Below, piece by piece: positions 1-8,711 of a stretch of 36,371 bases of DNA (position 1 is its first letter; every line of letters starts with the position of its first letter). The stretch comes from Peribacillus alkalitolerans (GTDB lineage Bacteria; Bacillota; Bacilli; Bacillales; DSM-1321): the NCBI RefSeq assembly GCF_010882125.1, contig NZ_JAAGVZ010000028.1, positions 1-36,371 of the forward strand, given 5' to 3'. Below the pieces are notes generated by a model. The model saw only the letters and a list, made by a program, of their open reading frames with translations, was not told the origin of the DNA and made no database searches. Made by a program: the position numbers and the translations under genes.

Positions 1-45
1 AATAGAGCTAAGGAAGGTCTAAATTAAAGAAAACTACATGAAAAT

Positions 46-88
46 GACAAAAGGCATCCGAATGGGGTCATTCGGAATGCCTTTTGTC
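46..88 (-). terminator. Hairpin, probable terminator
   Basis: An almost perfect 19-20 bp inverted repeat (46-64 with 69-88, one bulged base, loop gggt) lies downstream of the two-gene ATP-pyrophosphatase/GNAT unit on the minus strand. On minus it is followed by a broken T-run (CATTTTC). Its near symmetry could also stop plus-strand transcripts. Confidence 0.55.
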
Positions 89-99
89 GACAATCTGAA

Positions 100-124
100 G
101 GAAGATCCATAGAATGGATCTTCC
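100..124 (-). terminator. Second hairpin just after the Dph6-like stop
   Basis: Perfect 11-bp arms (GGAAGATCCAT and its complement) with a 3-base loop begin six bases past the stop codon of the minus-strand gene at 130. No T-run follows, so it may be an RNA 3'-end stabiliser in tandem with the hairpin at 46-88. Confidence 0.4.
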
Positions 125-129
125 TCTAT

Positions 130-795
130 TTATTTAGTAACCTCTATTTCAAGGCGGTGTGTGGTTTCAAGTTTTAAGGTCTCTCCATTAATAACACCAA
201 TTGGAGTCTGAAAGAGAGGTCCATCATACACATAGGTATGGTATTCTCCACCCTCTCCCATCGGACAAATTGGCAACTGCTGAATATCGTCAAAAAAATC
301 TGCATCTATTTCTCTTCCTAACCAGGAACGATCCATTTTTTCATCTGAGACTCGTATGACTTTTGCTTTGTAGCCAGATTTAATGAACCGGTCCAATGCA
401 GAAAGGGACATGCTTTGTTTCATCCACAAAGGATACAATGCCTCGATTCCGACTTGATTCGCTACATCTTCTCCCCATTCCCTATGCTCTGAAAGATATA
501 AATCTCCGAATGCAATGGCTTCGAAATGGTATTTTGATTTAGCTTCTGTCACTTCTTTTTTATAATCGTGTGTATATGTAGAAAAAGAACAAGGGATCCA
601 ATGTATAGGAATTCCTAATGCTTCACTTTGGGCTTCAATAGCTTCTTTTTTCTCTCCATGACCAAATGTCCGGTCGATATCAGCAGGCAGTGTAGTAAAC
701 AAACATACGATATCATGTCCAGCTTCCTTTAACATATGAAGGGACATACATGCATCTTTACCGCCACTCCAAGACAATGCGATTTTCTTACCCAT
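130..795 (-). CDS. Dph6-like ATP-pyrophosphatase (adenine nucleotide alpha hydrolase)
   Basis: 221 aa. The N-terminus carries the PP-loop SWSGGKDACMS (residues 8-18), which binds ATP in PP-loop pyrophosphatases. The rest (EAIAFGDLYLSEHREW, LYPLWMK) follows the diphthine-ammonia ligase / MJ0570 family. In eukaryotes and archaea this family amidates diphthine on EF2. Bacteria lack diphthamide, so the bacterial substrate is unknown; an ATP-dependent amidation or thiolation is the usual guess. The start is supported by AAAGGGG six bases upstream. That ribosome site follows directly on the stop of the upstream acetyltransferase gene (13-base gap), so the two are probably co-transcribed and translationally coupled. 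Confidence 0.8.
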   Translation of the reverse strand: MGKKIALSWSGGKDACMSLHMLKEAGHDIVCLFTTLPADIDRTFGHGEKKEAIEAQSEALGIPIHWIPCSFSTYTHDYKKEVTEAKSKYHFEAIAFGDLYLSEHREWGEDVANQVGIEALYPLWMKQSMSLSALDRFIKSGYKAKVIRVSDEKMDRSWLGREIDADFFDDIQQLPICPMGEGGEYHTYVYDGPLFQTPIGVINGETLKLETTHRLEIEVTK

Positions 796-808
796 CGTGA
801 ACCCCTTT

Positions 809-1309
809 CTATTTCAGGAATAAGACCATGTGTTGTTCATCTAAGTATCGATCATCAAGTTTCAGAGCTCTTTTCTCTTCACCAAATACTTCAAACCCAA
901 AAGATTGATATAATCTTTTAGCAGATTCATTGGTTGAGACCACTGTTAAATTGATCTGTTCGACGTCAGTCCATTCCTTTGCTTTGTTAAGGGCTGCTGA
1001 AATCAATTTTTTTCCCATTCCTGTCCCCCTAAATTCAGGAGAAACATACATAGCATATATGTTGGCACGATGCTTTAATTTCAATCTAGTTTCTTTTACA
1101 AGTGTCACTACCCCTACTAATTCACTACCATCGAAGGCTCCGAATGTCAACGAGTAGTCTGATTGCAATCTACTTTTAAAAGAATCCAGAGATTTATCCT
1201 TTTCTTCTTCATAGCTGGAACCAAAAGCTTCAGGAGCATCTTTTAAACATTGCAACCGGATCACACGGTACTTTTCCGCATCGTTCTCTGTTAATATTCT
1301 AATATCCAT
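809..1309 (-). CDS. GNAT family N-acetyltransferase
   Basis: 166 aa from the chosen start. The fold is typical GNAT: motif A is EFRGTGMGKKLISAAL (acetyl-CoA pyrophosphate loop R/Q-x-x-G-x-G/A), preceded by MYVSPE and followed by motif B-like NLTVVSTNESAKRLYQSFGFE. The ORF opens four codons further upstream, but GGAGG sits at 1315-1319, five bases before the ATG at 1309, and would lie inside the longer version. I therefore take MDIRIL as the N-terminus. Substrate unknown. It is the first gene of a likely two-gene unit with the Dph6-like gene. Confidence 0.85.
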   Translation of the reverse strand: MDIRILTENDAEKYRVIRLQCLKDAPEAFGSSYEEEKDKSLDSFKSRLQSDYSLTFGAFDGSELVGVVTLVKETRLKLKHRANIYAMYVSPEFRGTGMGKKLISAALNKAKEWTDVEQINLTVVSTNESAKRLYQSFGFEVFGEEKRALKLDDRYLDEQHMVLFLK

Positions 1310-1367
1310 AATAACCTCCAAGCCAGAATAAATGATTCCGAAATATCATTCGGACTACTTTAAAATT

Positions 1368-1511
1368 GGCTGTTTCGTAAACATTGTTGCTAATGCGAGT
1401 GGATGATTTCTTCACTAGGATGCTCGCTTTCCGCGTGGCTGGCGGTGAGCATCCTCGCCGCTTTACGCATGTGGGGTCTCACCTAAAACAACAATCTTTT
1501 AGAATAGAGCC
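1368..1511. repeat. Degenerate Bacillaceae intergenic repeat, copy 1
   Basis: A GC-rich, imperfectly palindromic stretch (core ATGCTCGCTTTCCGCG ... GGTGAGCATCCTCGCCGC ... GTGGGGTCTCACC) is bounded by inverted ends: ACATTGTTG on the left and CAACAATCTTTTAGAA-TAGAGCC on the right. Elements of this look are scattered between genes in many Bacillaceae genomes (from memory). A second, worse-preserved copy lies at 22018-22137 in the opposite orientation. It is non-coding and probably a MITE-like element. Confidence 0.6.
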
Positions 1512-1916
1512 TTAAAATTCAAGTGGTAGAGAAAGTTGCCATGATATCCCAAACTTATCGACAACCCAACCAAATTTTTTGCTAAAAGAATAATCACCTA
1601 AAGGCATAAGAACCTTACCACCGTCGTTTAATTTCTCATAAAGGCGGTCTATTTCTTCTTCAGTATCACATGTGAGGAATATGGAAAAAGAAGGTGTAAA
1701 TGTGAATGCATGCTTTACATAACTATCAATGCACATAAACTCCTGTCCTTTTAATGAGAAGGTTGCATGCATCACACTACCTTCAGGACCAGGTTGATTC
1801 GGACCATATCTTGAAATATCTATGATGGCTGAATCCTCAATCAAATCAATGTAATAATTCATTGCTTCCTCTGCATTTCCTTCTTGGAACATTAAGAACG
1901 GTGTAACCTTATTCAT
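1512..1916 (-). CDS. PhnB/YjdN-type VOC superfamily protein
   Basis: 134 aa, full length for the family. It begins with the characteristic VTPFLMFQ-GNAEEAMNYY and ends FGWVVDKFGISWQLSLP, with FMCIDS and FTPSFSIFLTCDTEEEIDRLYEKL in the middle. This is the pattern of the PhnB-like (3-demethylubiquinone methyltransferase-like) branch of the glyoxalase/VOC fold. Members bind a metal or small molecule; no reaction can be assigned. It stands alone between a repeat element and the yng operon terminator. Confidence 0.85.
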   Translation of the reverse strand: MNKVTPFLMFQEGNAEEAMNYYIDLIEDSAIIDISRYGPNQPGPEGSVMHATFSLKGQEFMCIDSYVKHAFTFTPSFSIFLTCDTEEEIDRLYEKLNDGGKVLMPLGDYSFSKKFGWVVDKFGISWQLSLPLEF

Positions 1917-2007
1917 AATGATTGAACTCCTTATTAATAAATTTATTTTTCTTACTATATCACATGAACGATTAGTTAGTAATGATGTTCAATTTAAATT
2001 CAGCTAA

Positions 2008-2042
2008 GAAAAGGGAAAACAGCCGACCCTTAGAATCGGCTG
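2008..2042 (-). terminator. Terminator of the leucine-degradation operon
   Basis: On the minus strand CAGCCGA and TCGGCTG form a stem with a nine-base loop, followed by TTTTCCCTTTTC. It starts 14 bases past the stop of yngE, the last gene of the operon. Confidence 0.8.
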
Positions 2043-2055
2043 CTCTGAATCTTTA

Positions 2056-3585
2056 TTAAACTGGATTTACTGGATGTTTACGATGAGTGAAAATCTGTTG
2101 CTTGGTACTATAAGCATCCAATCTTTGCAGTAATTCTTTTCGAAGGTCATTTGGTTGGACAATGCCATCGACAATCATTTCAGATGCAAGACGGTAAATA
2201 TCAATATCTTGTCTATATTCTTCACGCTTCAATTGAATGAAATCATTTCTTTCTTCCACTGGAAGTTCCTTTATTTTGTTCGCGTATACTGCATTTACCG
2301 CTGCCTCTGGACCCATAACTGCAATGGATGCAGTTGGTAATGCTAAGCAGCAATCTGGTTCGAATGCAGGGCCAGCCATCGCGTATAATCCTGCCCCATA
2401 TGCTTTTCTAACTACCACAGAAATTTTTGGTACTGTTGCTTCACTCATGGCAGAAATCATTTTTGCTCCATGGCGGATAATCCCTGCTTGCTCTACCTTT
2501 GTCCCAATCATGAACCCAGGGATGTCAGCTAGGAACAGTAAAGGGATGTTGAAGGCATCACAAAGCGAAATAAATTTAGCCGCTTTATCCGCAGAATCAT
2601 GGAATAATACCCCTCCCTTGACACGTGGTTGGTTGGCGATGATTCCGATTGGCTTTCCTTCCATTCTCGCTAATCCTGTGATCAACTCCGGAGCGAATAG
2701 CTTTTTGATTTCACAGAAGCTGTCTTCATCAATGATTCTTTCAATTAAGTCATGCATATTGAAAGGAGCATTTTGATTTTGAGGAATAATTTCTTCTAAT
2801 GATTTTTCAAATGATTTGATGTCTCTTGAAGGAGCAACAGGAGCTCTTTCGCCATAATTTGCTGGGAAGTACGAAAGGTACTTGCGTGCAAAGGAAATCG
2901 CTTCTTCCTCAGATTTTACCAGGACATCTCCACAACCAGAAACGGAACAGTGCATTTTTGCTCCACCCATTTCTTCTTCCGTTACTTTTTCCCCAATGAC
3001 CATTTCAGCCATACGAGGGGATCCAAGGTACATGGAAGCATTGCCATCCACCATGACTACGATGTCACAGAAGGCAGGGATATAAGCTCCACCTGCTGCA
3101 GATGGACCGAATAGTAAACAAACTTGTGGGACACGTCCGGAAAGCTTCACTTGATTGTAAAAGATTCGTCCCGCACCACGACGTCCTGGGAACATCTCGA
3201 TTTGATCGGTAATTCGAGCCCCAGCAGAGTCTACTAAATACAGCATTGGAACGTTTAATTTTTCTGCCGTTTCTTGGATACGGATGATTTTTTCAACCGT
3301 TCTTGCTCCCCAAGAGCCTGCTTTAACCGTTGAGTCATTCGCCATTACACATACCGTCTGACCATTAATTCTACCGATTCCCGTTACAACACCATCAGCA
3401 GGTAGGCCATCATTCATGCAATTAGCAAAAAACGCATCTTCCACTTGGACACCTTCATCAAATAATAATTCCAAGCGTTCACGAACGAACAATTTCCCTT
3501 TTTCTGCATTTTTCTCGTGGTATTTACTTGCCCCACCCTGTTTAATTTTTTCTACTCGTTGAAGAAGCTGTTCTTGTATTGTCAT
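2056..3585 (-). CDS. yngE: Acyl-CoA carboxylase carboxyltransferase subunit (methylcrotonyl-CoA carboxylase beta)
   Basis: 509 aa, normal for the fused carboxyltransferase of acyl-CoA carboxylases. The N-terminal half holds GKLFVRERLELLFDEG, DSAGARI and GPSAAGGAYIPAFCD. The C-terminal half holds DIPGFMIG, the RHGAKM region, RKAYGAGLYAMAGPAFEPD and GPEAAVNAVYANKI, which form the acyl-CoA and carboxybiotin sites. With the biotin carboxylase and biotinyl peptide upstream it should carboxylate 3-methylcrotonyl-CoA to 3-methylglutaconyl-CoA. Substrate choice rests on the HMG-CoA lyase, hydratase and dehydrogenase neighbours; propionyl-CoA is the alternative. It is the last gene of the operon, 21 bases after yngF. 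AAGGAG sits 11 bases before the ATG, slightly far. Confidence 0.9.
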   Translation of the reverse strand: MTIQEQLLQRVEKIKQGGASKYHEKNAEKGKLFVRERLELLFDEGVQVEDAFFANCMNDGLPADGVVTGIGRINGQTVCVMANDSTVKAGSWGARTVEKIIRIQETAEKLNVPMLYLVDSAGARITDQIEMFPGRRGAGRIFYNQVKLSGRVPQVCLLFGPSAAGGAYIPAFCDIVVMVDGNASMYLGSPRMAEMVIGEKVTEEEMGGAKMHCSVSGCGDVLVKSEEEAISFARKYLSYFPANYGERAPVAPSRDIKSFEKSLEEIIPQNQNAPFNMHDLIERIIDEDSFCEIKKLFAPELITGLARMEGKPIGIIANQPRVKGGVLFHDSADKAAKFISLCDAFNIPLLFLADIPGFMIGTKVEQAGIIRHGAKMISAMSEATVPKISVVVRKAYGAGLYAMAGPAFEPDCCLALPTASIAVMGPEAAVNAVYANKIKELPVEERNDFIQLKREEYRQDIDIYRLASEMIVDGIVQPNDLRKELLQRLDAYSTKQQIFTHRKHPVNPV

Positions 3586-3606
3586 AGCTTGATAATCTCC
3601 TTCCCA

Positions 3607-4389
3607 TTATTCGCCTTTATAAACAGGCTGCCGCTTTTCTTTAAATGCTTGAAGTCCTTCTAGTCGATCTTTTGTTGGAATCGTAACTCCATAGCATAGT
3701 TCTTCAATCTTTATACCTGTTGTAAGGTCCGTTTGCATACCTTGATTGATCGCTTTTTTGGCTTGCTGTAAAGCGATCGGAGCATTTTTGGCAATCTCCA
3801 TAGCTAATCTTCTAGTTTCAGAGGACAGTTCTTCGTCAGGAACAGCATGGTTTACAAGTCCCAAATTCTCAGCCTCTATAGCAGATATTCTTTTAGCGGT
3901 ATAAATTAGCTCTTTTGCTTTCGGGATTCCAATGAGTCGCGGTAATCGTTGAGTTCCTCCTGCACCTGGAATGATTCCAAGCGAAGTTTCTGTTAATCCC
4001 ATCTTTGCACCCTCGCCCGCAATCCGAATGTCACACGCCAGAGCAAGTTCCAATCCTCCACCAAAGGCCGCACCATTAATCGATGCGATGACTGGATGAG
4101 GTAATTTTTCAATTGAGGATATGCATTCACCGATGAGTGCTACTGTCTGTTTGACTTCCGTAACATTCATGGTCGCTCTCTCTCTTAAATCAGCTCCTGC
4201 ACAGAAGGCTTTCTCACCCTCACCAGTGATGACGATGCATCGAATGGACGTTTCAAAGGAAAGCCCATGCAGCAGCTCTTTAAGCTCCATTAATAAATGG
4301 CGGGATAGTGCATTGGCTGCTTCTGGTCGATTTAGAGTTATTGTAACAATCCCAAGTTCATCCGTTTCATGCTTTATACAACTGGACAT
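3607..4389 (-). CDS. yngF: Enoyl-CoA hydratase/isomerase family, probable methylglutaconyl-CoA hydratase
   Basis: 260 aa crotonase-fold protein. FCAGADLRER and the INGAAFGGGLELALACDIRIA block form the oxyanion hole. The ETSLGIIPGAGGTQRLPRLIG segment carries the acid/base glutamate, and the C-terminal helix follows. Expected reaction: hydration of 3-methylglutaconyl-CoA to HMG-CoA, fed by the carboxylase and consumed by HMG-CoA lyase. GGGAGG lies six bases before the ATG. The gene starts 30 bases after yngG in the same operon. Confidence 0.9.
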   Translation of the reverse strand: MSSCIKHETDELGIVTITLNRPEAANALSRHLLMELKELLHGLSFETSIRCIVITGEGEKAFCAGADLRERATMNVTEVKQTVALIGECISSIEKLPHPVIASINGAAFGGGLELALACDIRIAGEGAKMGLTETSLGIIPGAGGTQRLPRLIGIPKAKELIYTAKRISAIEAENLGLVNHAVPDEELSSETRRLAMEIAKNAPIALQQAKKAINQGMQTDLTTGIKIEELCYGVTIPTKDRLEGLQAFKEKRQPVYKGE

Positions 4390-4419
4390 CTTGAACCTCC
4401 CTGTTGCTTAGACTACTGT

Positions 4420-5325
4420 TTAATTGCAATTTGAACTATGTACATGCATCGTATGGCTACTTAGTGGGGAAGGTAGCTTTGATTGAATCAGCATCCCGCT
4501 TTCTAAAAGCTTAGGTTCTTGAATTCCCGTCTCATACCCCATTTCATGGAGCATATGGACAAGGTCGTCGGTGGCAACATTACCTGAAGCACCAGGTGCA
4601 TACGGACAACCACCCAGCCCTCCAAGTGATGCATCAAAAATGGTGATCCCCATATCGATGGATTTCACAATATTGGCTAATGCCATCCCTCTCGTATCAT
4701 GGAAATGGAGGGCTAGACGAGAAGCGTCATACCTTTTTAATAAAATGGACAACACTTCTTCCACCTGTCTTGGGTTTGCTACGCCGATTGTATCTCCAAG
4801 TGAAATTTCTTGAATTCCCTGTTCAAAAAGGGTGTCACAGACAGAAATGACAGAATCAATACTTACTTTTCCTTCATACGGGCAGCCAAAGACTGTAGAA
4901 ACATAGCCTCGGGCCGTTTTTCCATTTTGTAAAATCTCTTTGACTACTTCATTCAACACAGGAAAAGTATCATTAATAGATTTATTAATGTTTTTTAGAT
5001 TATGAGTCTCACTAGCGGACATAAAAACAGAAAGTTCATCAAGATTTGTTGTTAATGCAGACTCTAGTCCTTTCATATTGGGCACAAGGGCTGCATACGT
5101 TATCTGTTCTTCCTTTTGGATTCCTTTTGCAACCTGCAAAGCATCTGCAAGTTGAGGAATCCATTTTGGGTGGACAAAGGAGGTAACTTCAATATAGGAA
5201 AGACCCGTTTTGGATAAAGAATCAATCCATGAAATTTTATCCTCTGTTTCAATCATGGCTTTTTCATTTTGCAGACCGTCACGAGGACCAACTTCCTTGA
5301 CGATGATTTTTTTCGACTTCCCCAT
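4420..5325 (-). CDS. yngG: Hydroxymethylglutaryl-CoA lyase
   Basis: 301 aa DRE-TIM metallolyase. KEVGPRDGLQNE (residues 8-19) gives the catalytic Arg-Asp. LHFHDTRGMALAN supplies the metal-binding histidines, and the signature GGLGGCPYAPGASGN includes the catalytic-loop cysteine. It cleaves HMG-CoA to acetyl-CoA and acetoacetate, the last carbon-splitting step of leucine breakdown. AAGGAGG lies six bases before the start. 24 bases separate it from the biotinyl-peptide gene upstream. Confidence 0.93.
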   Translation of the reverse strand: MGKSKKIIVKEVGPRDGLQNEKAMIETEDKISWIDSLSKTGLSYIEVTSFVHPKWIPQLADALQVAKGIQKEEQITYAALVPNMKGLESALTTNLDELSVFMSASETHNLKNINKSINDTFPVLNEVVKEILQNGKTARGYVSTVFGCPYEGKVSIDSVISVCDTLFEQGIQEISLGDTIGVANPRQVEEVLSILLKRYDASRLALHFHDTRGMALANIVKSIDMGITIFDASLGGLGGCPYAPGASGNVATDDLVHMLHEMGYETGIQEPKLLESGMLIQSKLPSPLSSHTMHVHSSNCN

Positions 5326-5349
5326 GTTAGTACCTCCTTGTCTTATGAT

Positions 5350-5562
5350 TTATTCAATGACAGCTAATACATCGCCTTCATTCACAAAATCGCCTTCATT
5401 CACTTTCAATTCAGTAACAGTCCCAGGACCTTCAGCAAAAATTGGAATCTCCATTTTCATAGATTCTAAAATGATAAGATCCTGCCCATCTACTACACTA
5501 TCGCCTACTGCAACTACAATTTTCCATACACTACCTGCCATGCTTGCTTTGATTTCTGTCAT
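5350..5562 (-). CDS. yngHB: Biotinyl (biotin carboxyl carrier) peptide of acyl-CoA carboxylase
   Basis: 70 aa from the chosen start, a stand-alone biotinyl domain. LESMKMEIPI contains the biotinylated Lys36 in the canonical MKM. The two halves VAVGDSVVDGQ and VNEGDFVNEGD form the mirrored hairpins of the lipoyl/biotinyl fold. The open frame extends 30 codons upstream into the biotin carboxylase gene, but GGAGG at 5572-5576 lies nine bases before the ATG at 5562, so the short form is right. That GGAGG overlaps the TAG stop of yngHA, a strong sign of coupled translation. Confidence 0.93.
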   Translation of the reverse strand: MTEIKASMAGSVWKIVVAVGDSVVDGQDLIILESMKMEIPIFAEGPGTVTELKVNEGDFVNEGDVLAVIE

Positions 5563-5575
5563 TTTGTTTTGCCTC

Positions 5576-6925
5576 CTAAGTTGTACTTTTTGATTTTGCA
5601 TAATATTTGCTAACAAATGCCGTAGTCGTGTCAGCTTCCCTAAAAGCCTCATGGGAGATGACCTCTTTTAGCATTGGAATATTGGTCTTGATTCCTTCTA
5701 CTACGTAATTTGATAATGCTTCTTCCATTAATGCGATCGCTTCGTCCCTTGTAGTGCCATGAACAATCATCTTAGCGATCATTGGATCGTAGAATGGGCT
5801 GACAGTTGAACTACCATGTACCGCTAGCTCATGTCGAGCATGCTCCGGTAATTCAAGGGAAGAAATTTTACCTGGAGACGGATAGAATGTAACAGGATCT
5901 TCTGCATAAATCCGTACTTCGATCGCGTGTCCATCTAGCTTTAGCTGCTCTTGTGTAAGTTCAAGCTTTTCCCCATTGGCAACCTTAATTTGCTGCTCAA
6001 CTAAATCAAGGCCTGTAATTTCTTCAGTTACTGGATGCTCCACTTGAAGACGAGTATTCATCTCTAAGAAATAAAAGTTCTTATGCTCATCCACTAAAAA
6101 TTCAATAGTTCCTGCATTTTCATATCCAATTGCCTTTGAAGCCTTTACTGCTGCTTCACCCATTTTCTTTCGAGTTTCCGCATCAAGGAATGCTGATGGC
6201 GCCTCTTCTACCACTTTTTGGTTTCGTCTTTGAATGGAACATTCACGTTCCCAAAGATAAAGGGTGTTTCCATATGAATCTGCTAATATTTGAATCTCGA
6301 TGTGGCGAGGATTTTCAATCAACTTTTCTATGAACATCGCCCCGTCCCCGAAAAACATCTCCGCACGTTTTTTATTCCCGTCGAATGCCTTGCGTAGCTC
6401 CTCTTCATTGTAGACAGCTTGCATTCCAATGCCGCCGCCACCTGAAGAAGCTTTTAGCATGACTGGATAGCCCATTTTTTCTGCATGCATAGCTGCTTCA
6501 TCCGCGTCTGCAATGGCACTTGAGATCCCTGGAACTAAGGGTAGTCCTGCTGCCTCCATCGTTTTTCTTGCTTCGATTTTTTTACCCATCATGTTTACTA
6601 CATCTGGAGAAGGGCCAATGAAAATGATGCCCTCTTCCTTACATTTCGTGGCGAATGTAGTATTCTCACTCAGGAATCCGTATCCAGGATGGACAGCATC
6701 ACAGTTTGCAGCTTTGGCAACAGAGAGAATTTTATCTGCCTGTAAATAGCTATCTTGTGCACGTGGACCGCCAATGCAATAGGCTTCATCGGCTTGGCTC
6801 ACAAAAGGTGCATCTGCATCTGCTTCAGAGTAGACAGCAACAGAAATGATCCCTAGTTTTTTACAAGTACGAATGACGCGTGAAGCGATTTCACCGCGAT
6901 TGGCAACTAATAATTTTTGAATCAT
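5576..6925 (-). CDS. yngHA: Biotin carboxylase subunit of acyl-CoA carboxylase
   Basis: 449 aa ATP-grasp biotin carboxylase, AccC-like. The N-terminal biotin carboxylase domain is KLLVANRGEIASRVIRTC. The glycine-rich ATP loop is KASSGGGGIGM. ERECSIQRRNQKVVEEAPS and EMNTRLQVEHPVTE supply metal, bicarbonate and biotin contacts, and RIYAEDP opens the C-terminal domain. It carboxylates the biotin on YngHB with ATP and bicarbonate, and YngE then transfers it. Because the set lies between an acyl-CoA dehydrogenase and HMG-CoA lyase, I infer methylcrotonyl-CoA carboxylase rather than acetyl-CoA carboxylase. AAGGAGG precedes the start. Confidence 0.92.
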   Translation of the reverse strand: MIQKLLVANRGEIASRVIRTCKKLGIISVAVYSEADADAPFVSQADEAYCIGGPRAQDSYLQADKILSVAKAANCDAVHPGYGFLSENTTFATKCKEEGIIFIGPSPDVVNMMGKKIEARKTMEAAGLPLVPGISSAIADADEAAMHAEKMGYPVMLKASSGGGGIGMQAVYNEEELRKAFDGNKKRAEMFFGDGAMFIEKLIENPRHIEIQILADSYGNTLYLWERECSIQRRNQKVVEEAPSAFLDAETRKKMGEAAVKASKAIGYENAGTIEFLVDEHKNFYFLEMNTRLQVEHPVTEEITGLDLVEQQIKVANGEKLELTQEQLKLDGHAIEVRIYAEDPVTFYPSPGKISSLELPEHARHELAVHGSSTVSPFYDPMIAKMIVHGTTRDEAIALMEEALSNYVVEGIKTNIPMLKEVISHEAFREADTTTAFVSKYYAKSKSTT

Positions 6926-6940
6926 GATGATACATCCTCC

Positions 6941-8581
6941 TTAATTTGCGCTTATTAATTCCATGGACTGTTCACGTAGCTTGAATTTTTGAATTTTCCC
7001 ACTAGCCGTCATTGGATATTCGTTCGTAAATTCAATGTATCGTGGGATTTTGTGACGAGAAATCTTTCCATCGCAAAACTCTTTGATTTCTTCCAACGTA
7101 GCCTGTTGACCTTCTTTCAGGATGATCCAAGCCATGACTTCTTCACCATATTTAGAATCTGGAACACCTATCACTTGGACATCAAGCACTTTAGGATGTT
7201 GGTATAAGAATTCTTCTATTTCTCTTGGATAAATATTTTCACCGCCACGAATAATCATATCTTTCAAGCGGCCAGTTATTTTGCAATATCCGTTTTCATC
7301 CATCACCGCTAAATCTCCTGTATGTAACCAACCTTCTTCATCAATCGCTTCACTCGTTGCATCTGGATTATTATAATACCCTTTCATGACATGATAGCCA
7401 CGGGTACATAATTCACCTTGTGTACCATAAGGAACTTCTTCGTTCGTACCTGGTTCAACGATTTTCACTTCTACATTAGGCAATGCCTTCCCTACAGATG
7501 AGACTCTAAGCTCGATTGGATCGTCCGTTCTTGTCTGTGTGATTACTGGAGAAGCTTCAGTCTGACCGTATGCAATGGTGATTTCTTTTGCACCCATCTT
7601 TTCAACGACCGCCTTCATGACTTCAATCGGACAATTTGAACCAGCCATAATGCCTGTCCTTAAGTGGGATAAATCATATTCCTGGAAATCCTCCAGATTC
7701 AATTCAGCGATGAACATCGTCGGTACCCCGTGAAGTCCTGTACATTTTTCATCCTGAACCGTTTTTAGGACTGTTCGTGGATTAAACTCTTGCACCGGCA
7801 CCATGGTAGCTCCCACAGAAACACACGCCATGGTTCCAAGCACGCAACCGAAGCAATGGAAAAATGGTACTGGAATACATAGTCGATCTTGGTCTGTCAA
7901 CTTCATACAGCTCGCGATATTATATCCATTGTTAACGATATTACTATGTGTGAGCATTACTCCCTTTGGAAATCCTGTTGTTCCCGAAGTGTACTGCATA
8001 TTGATTACATCATCAGGATGTAGAGCTTCCATTCTGAAATCCAATTCTTCCTCGGATACTCCATCACTCAAGGTCATAACATCATCCCAGCTAAAAGTAC
8101 CAGGATAACTATTCTCACCAAGGACAATAACATTTTTAAGTTTTGGTAGCTTATTGCTCATTAATTTACCAGGTTGAGAATCCTTCAGCTCTGGTATGAT
8201 TTCATACAGTGTATCGATATAAGAATGGTCTTTGAAAGTTTCCATTAATATCAATGTGGAGGAGTCCGATTGTTGGAGCAAATATTGAAGTTCTGCCGAT
8301 CTATAGTTAGTATTTACCGTTACTAGCACTGCGCCCATTTTCCCCGTTGAAAACTGGGAGATGAGCCATTCAGGTGTATTAGTCGCCCAAATAGCAACAT
8401 GATCGCCTTTTTCAATCCCTAGCGACATAAAACCTCTAGCAGCCTTCCTGCAAACATTGTCAAATTCTTCATACGTATAACGTAAATTGCGATCTGCATA
8501 GACGACTGCTTCATGATTTGGCTGTCGGTCAGCTACTTCTTCAAGTAATTTACCAACTGTGATATTCAACAAACTGGACAT
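6941..8581 (-). CDS. yngI: AMP-binding acyl-CoA ligase (YngI-type)
   Basis: 546 aa ANL-superfamily enzyme. The P-loop is YTSGTTGFPKGVM, followed by YGQTEASPV, the hinge region HTGDLAVMDENGYCKITGRLKDMIIRGGENIYP (written here only to mark the motif order: TGD, GRLKD, GGENIYP), and the catalytic C-terminal lysine in MTASGKIQ. It activates a carboxylate to acyl-AMP and then acyl-CoA. In this operon it could activate acetoacetate or a branched/medium-chain acid; the sequence does not decide. The frame opens 16 codons earlier, but GGAGGAG at 8587-8593 points to the ATG at 8581. Confidence 0.88.
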   Translation of the reverse strand: MSSLLNITVGKLLEEVADRQPNHEAVVYADRNLRYTYEEFDNVCRKAARGFMSLGIEKGDHVAIWATNTPEWLISQFSTGKMGAVLVTVNTNYRSAELQYLLQQSDSSTLILMETFKDHSYIDTLYEIIPELKDSQPGKLMSNKLPKLKNVIVLGENSYPGTFSWDDVMTLSDGVSEEELDFRMEALHPDDVINMQYTSGTTGFPKGVMLTHSNIVNNGYNIASCMKLTDQDRLCIPVPFFHCFGCVLGTMACVSVGATMVPVQEFNPRTVLKTVQDEKCTGLHGVPTMFIAELNLEDFQEYDLSHLRTGIMAGSNCPIEVMKAVVEKMGAKEITIAYGQTEASPVITQTRTDDPIELRVSSVGKALPNVEVKIVEPGTNEEVPYGTQGELCTRGYHVMKGYYNNPDATSEAIDEEGWLHTGDLAVMDENGYCKITGRLKDMIIRGGENIYPREIEEFLYQHPKVLDVQVIGVPDSKYGEEVMAWIILKEGQQATLEEIKEFCDGKISRHKIPRYIEFTNEYPMTASGKIQKFKLREQSMELISAN

Positions 8582-8612
8582 GATTGCTCCTCCTTTATAC
8601 TTATCAAAACGG

Positions 8613-8641
8613 AAGGGATAAGGAATCATCCTTTATCCCTT
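8613..8641 (-). terminator. Hairpin between yngJ and yngI
   Basis: Perfect 9-bp arms (AAGGGATAA and its complement, extended by two further pairs) stand 70 bases after the yngJ stop and 30 bases before yngI. On minus the stem is followed only by CCGTTTTG. It may be a partial terminator or a processing site that makes yngJ mRNA more abundant than the rest of the operon. Confidence 0.45.
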
Positions 8642-8711
8642 TCGCTTAATGAAACATTATTAAATGTACTCTATTAATCTAGGATGGGAGTTTATATTCA
8701 TGTTGAAGCTG

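Noticed and set aside
2237-2776. 179-codon plus-strand frame opposite yngE
   Set aside because: Antisense shadow of a conserved carboxyltransferase gene; no ribosome site. The same applies to other plus-strand frames opposite yng, parC, parE and the transposases.
5350-5652. Longer 100-aa form of the biotinyl peptide
   Set aside because: The extra 30 residues overlap yngHA in another frame, and GGAGG points clearly to the ATG at 5562.
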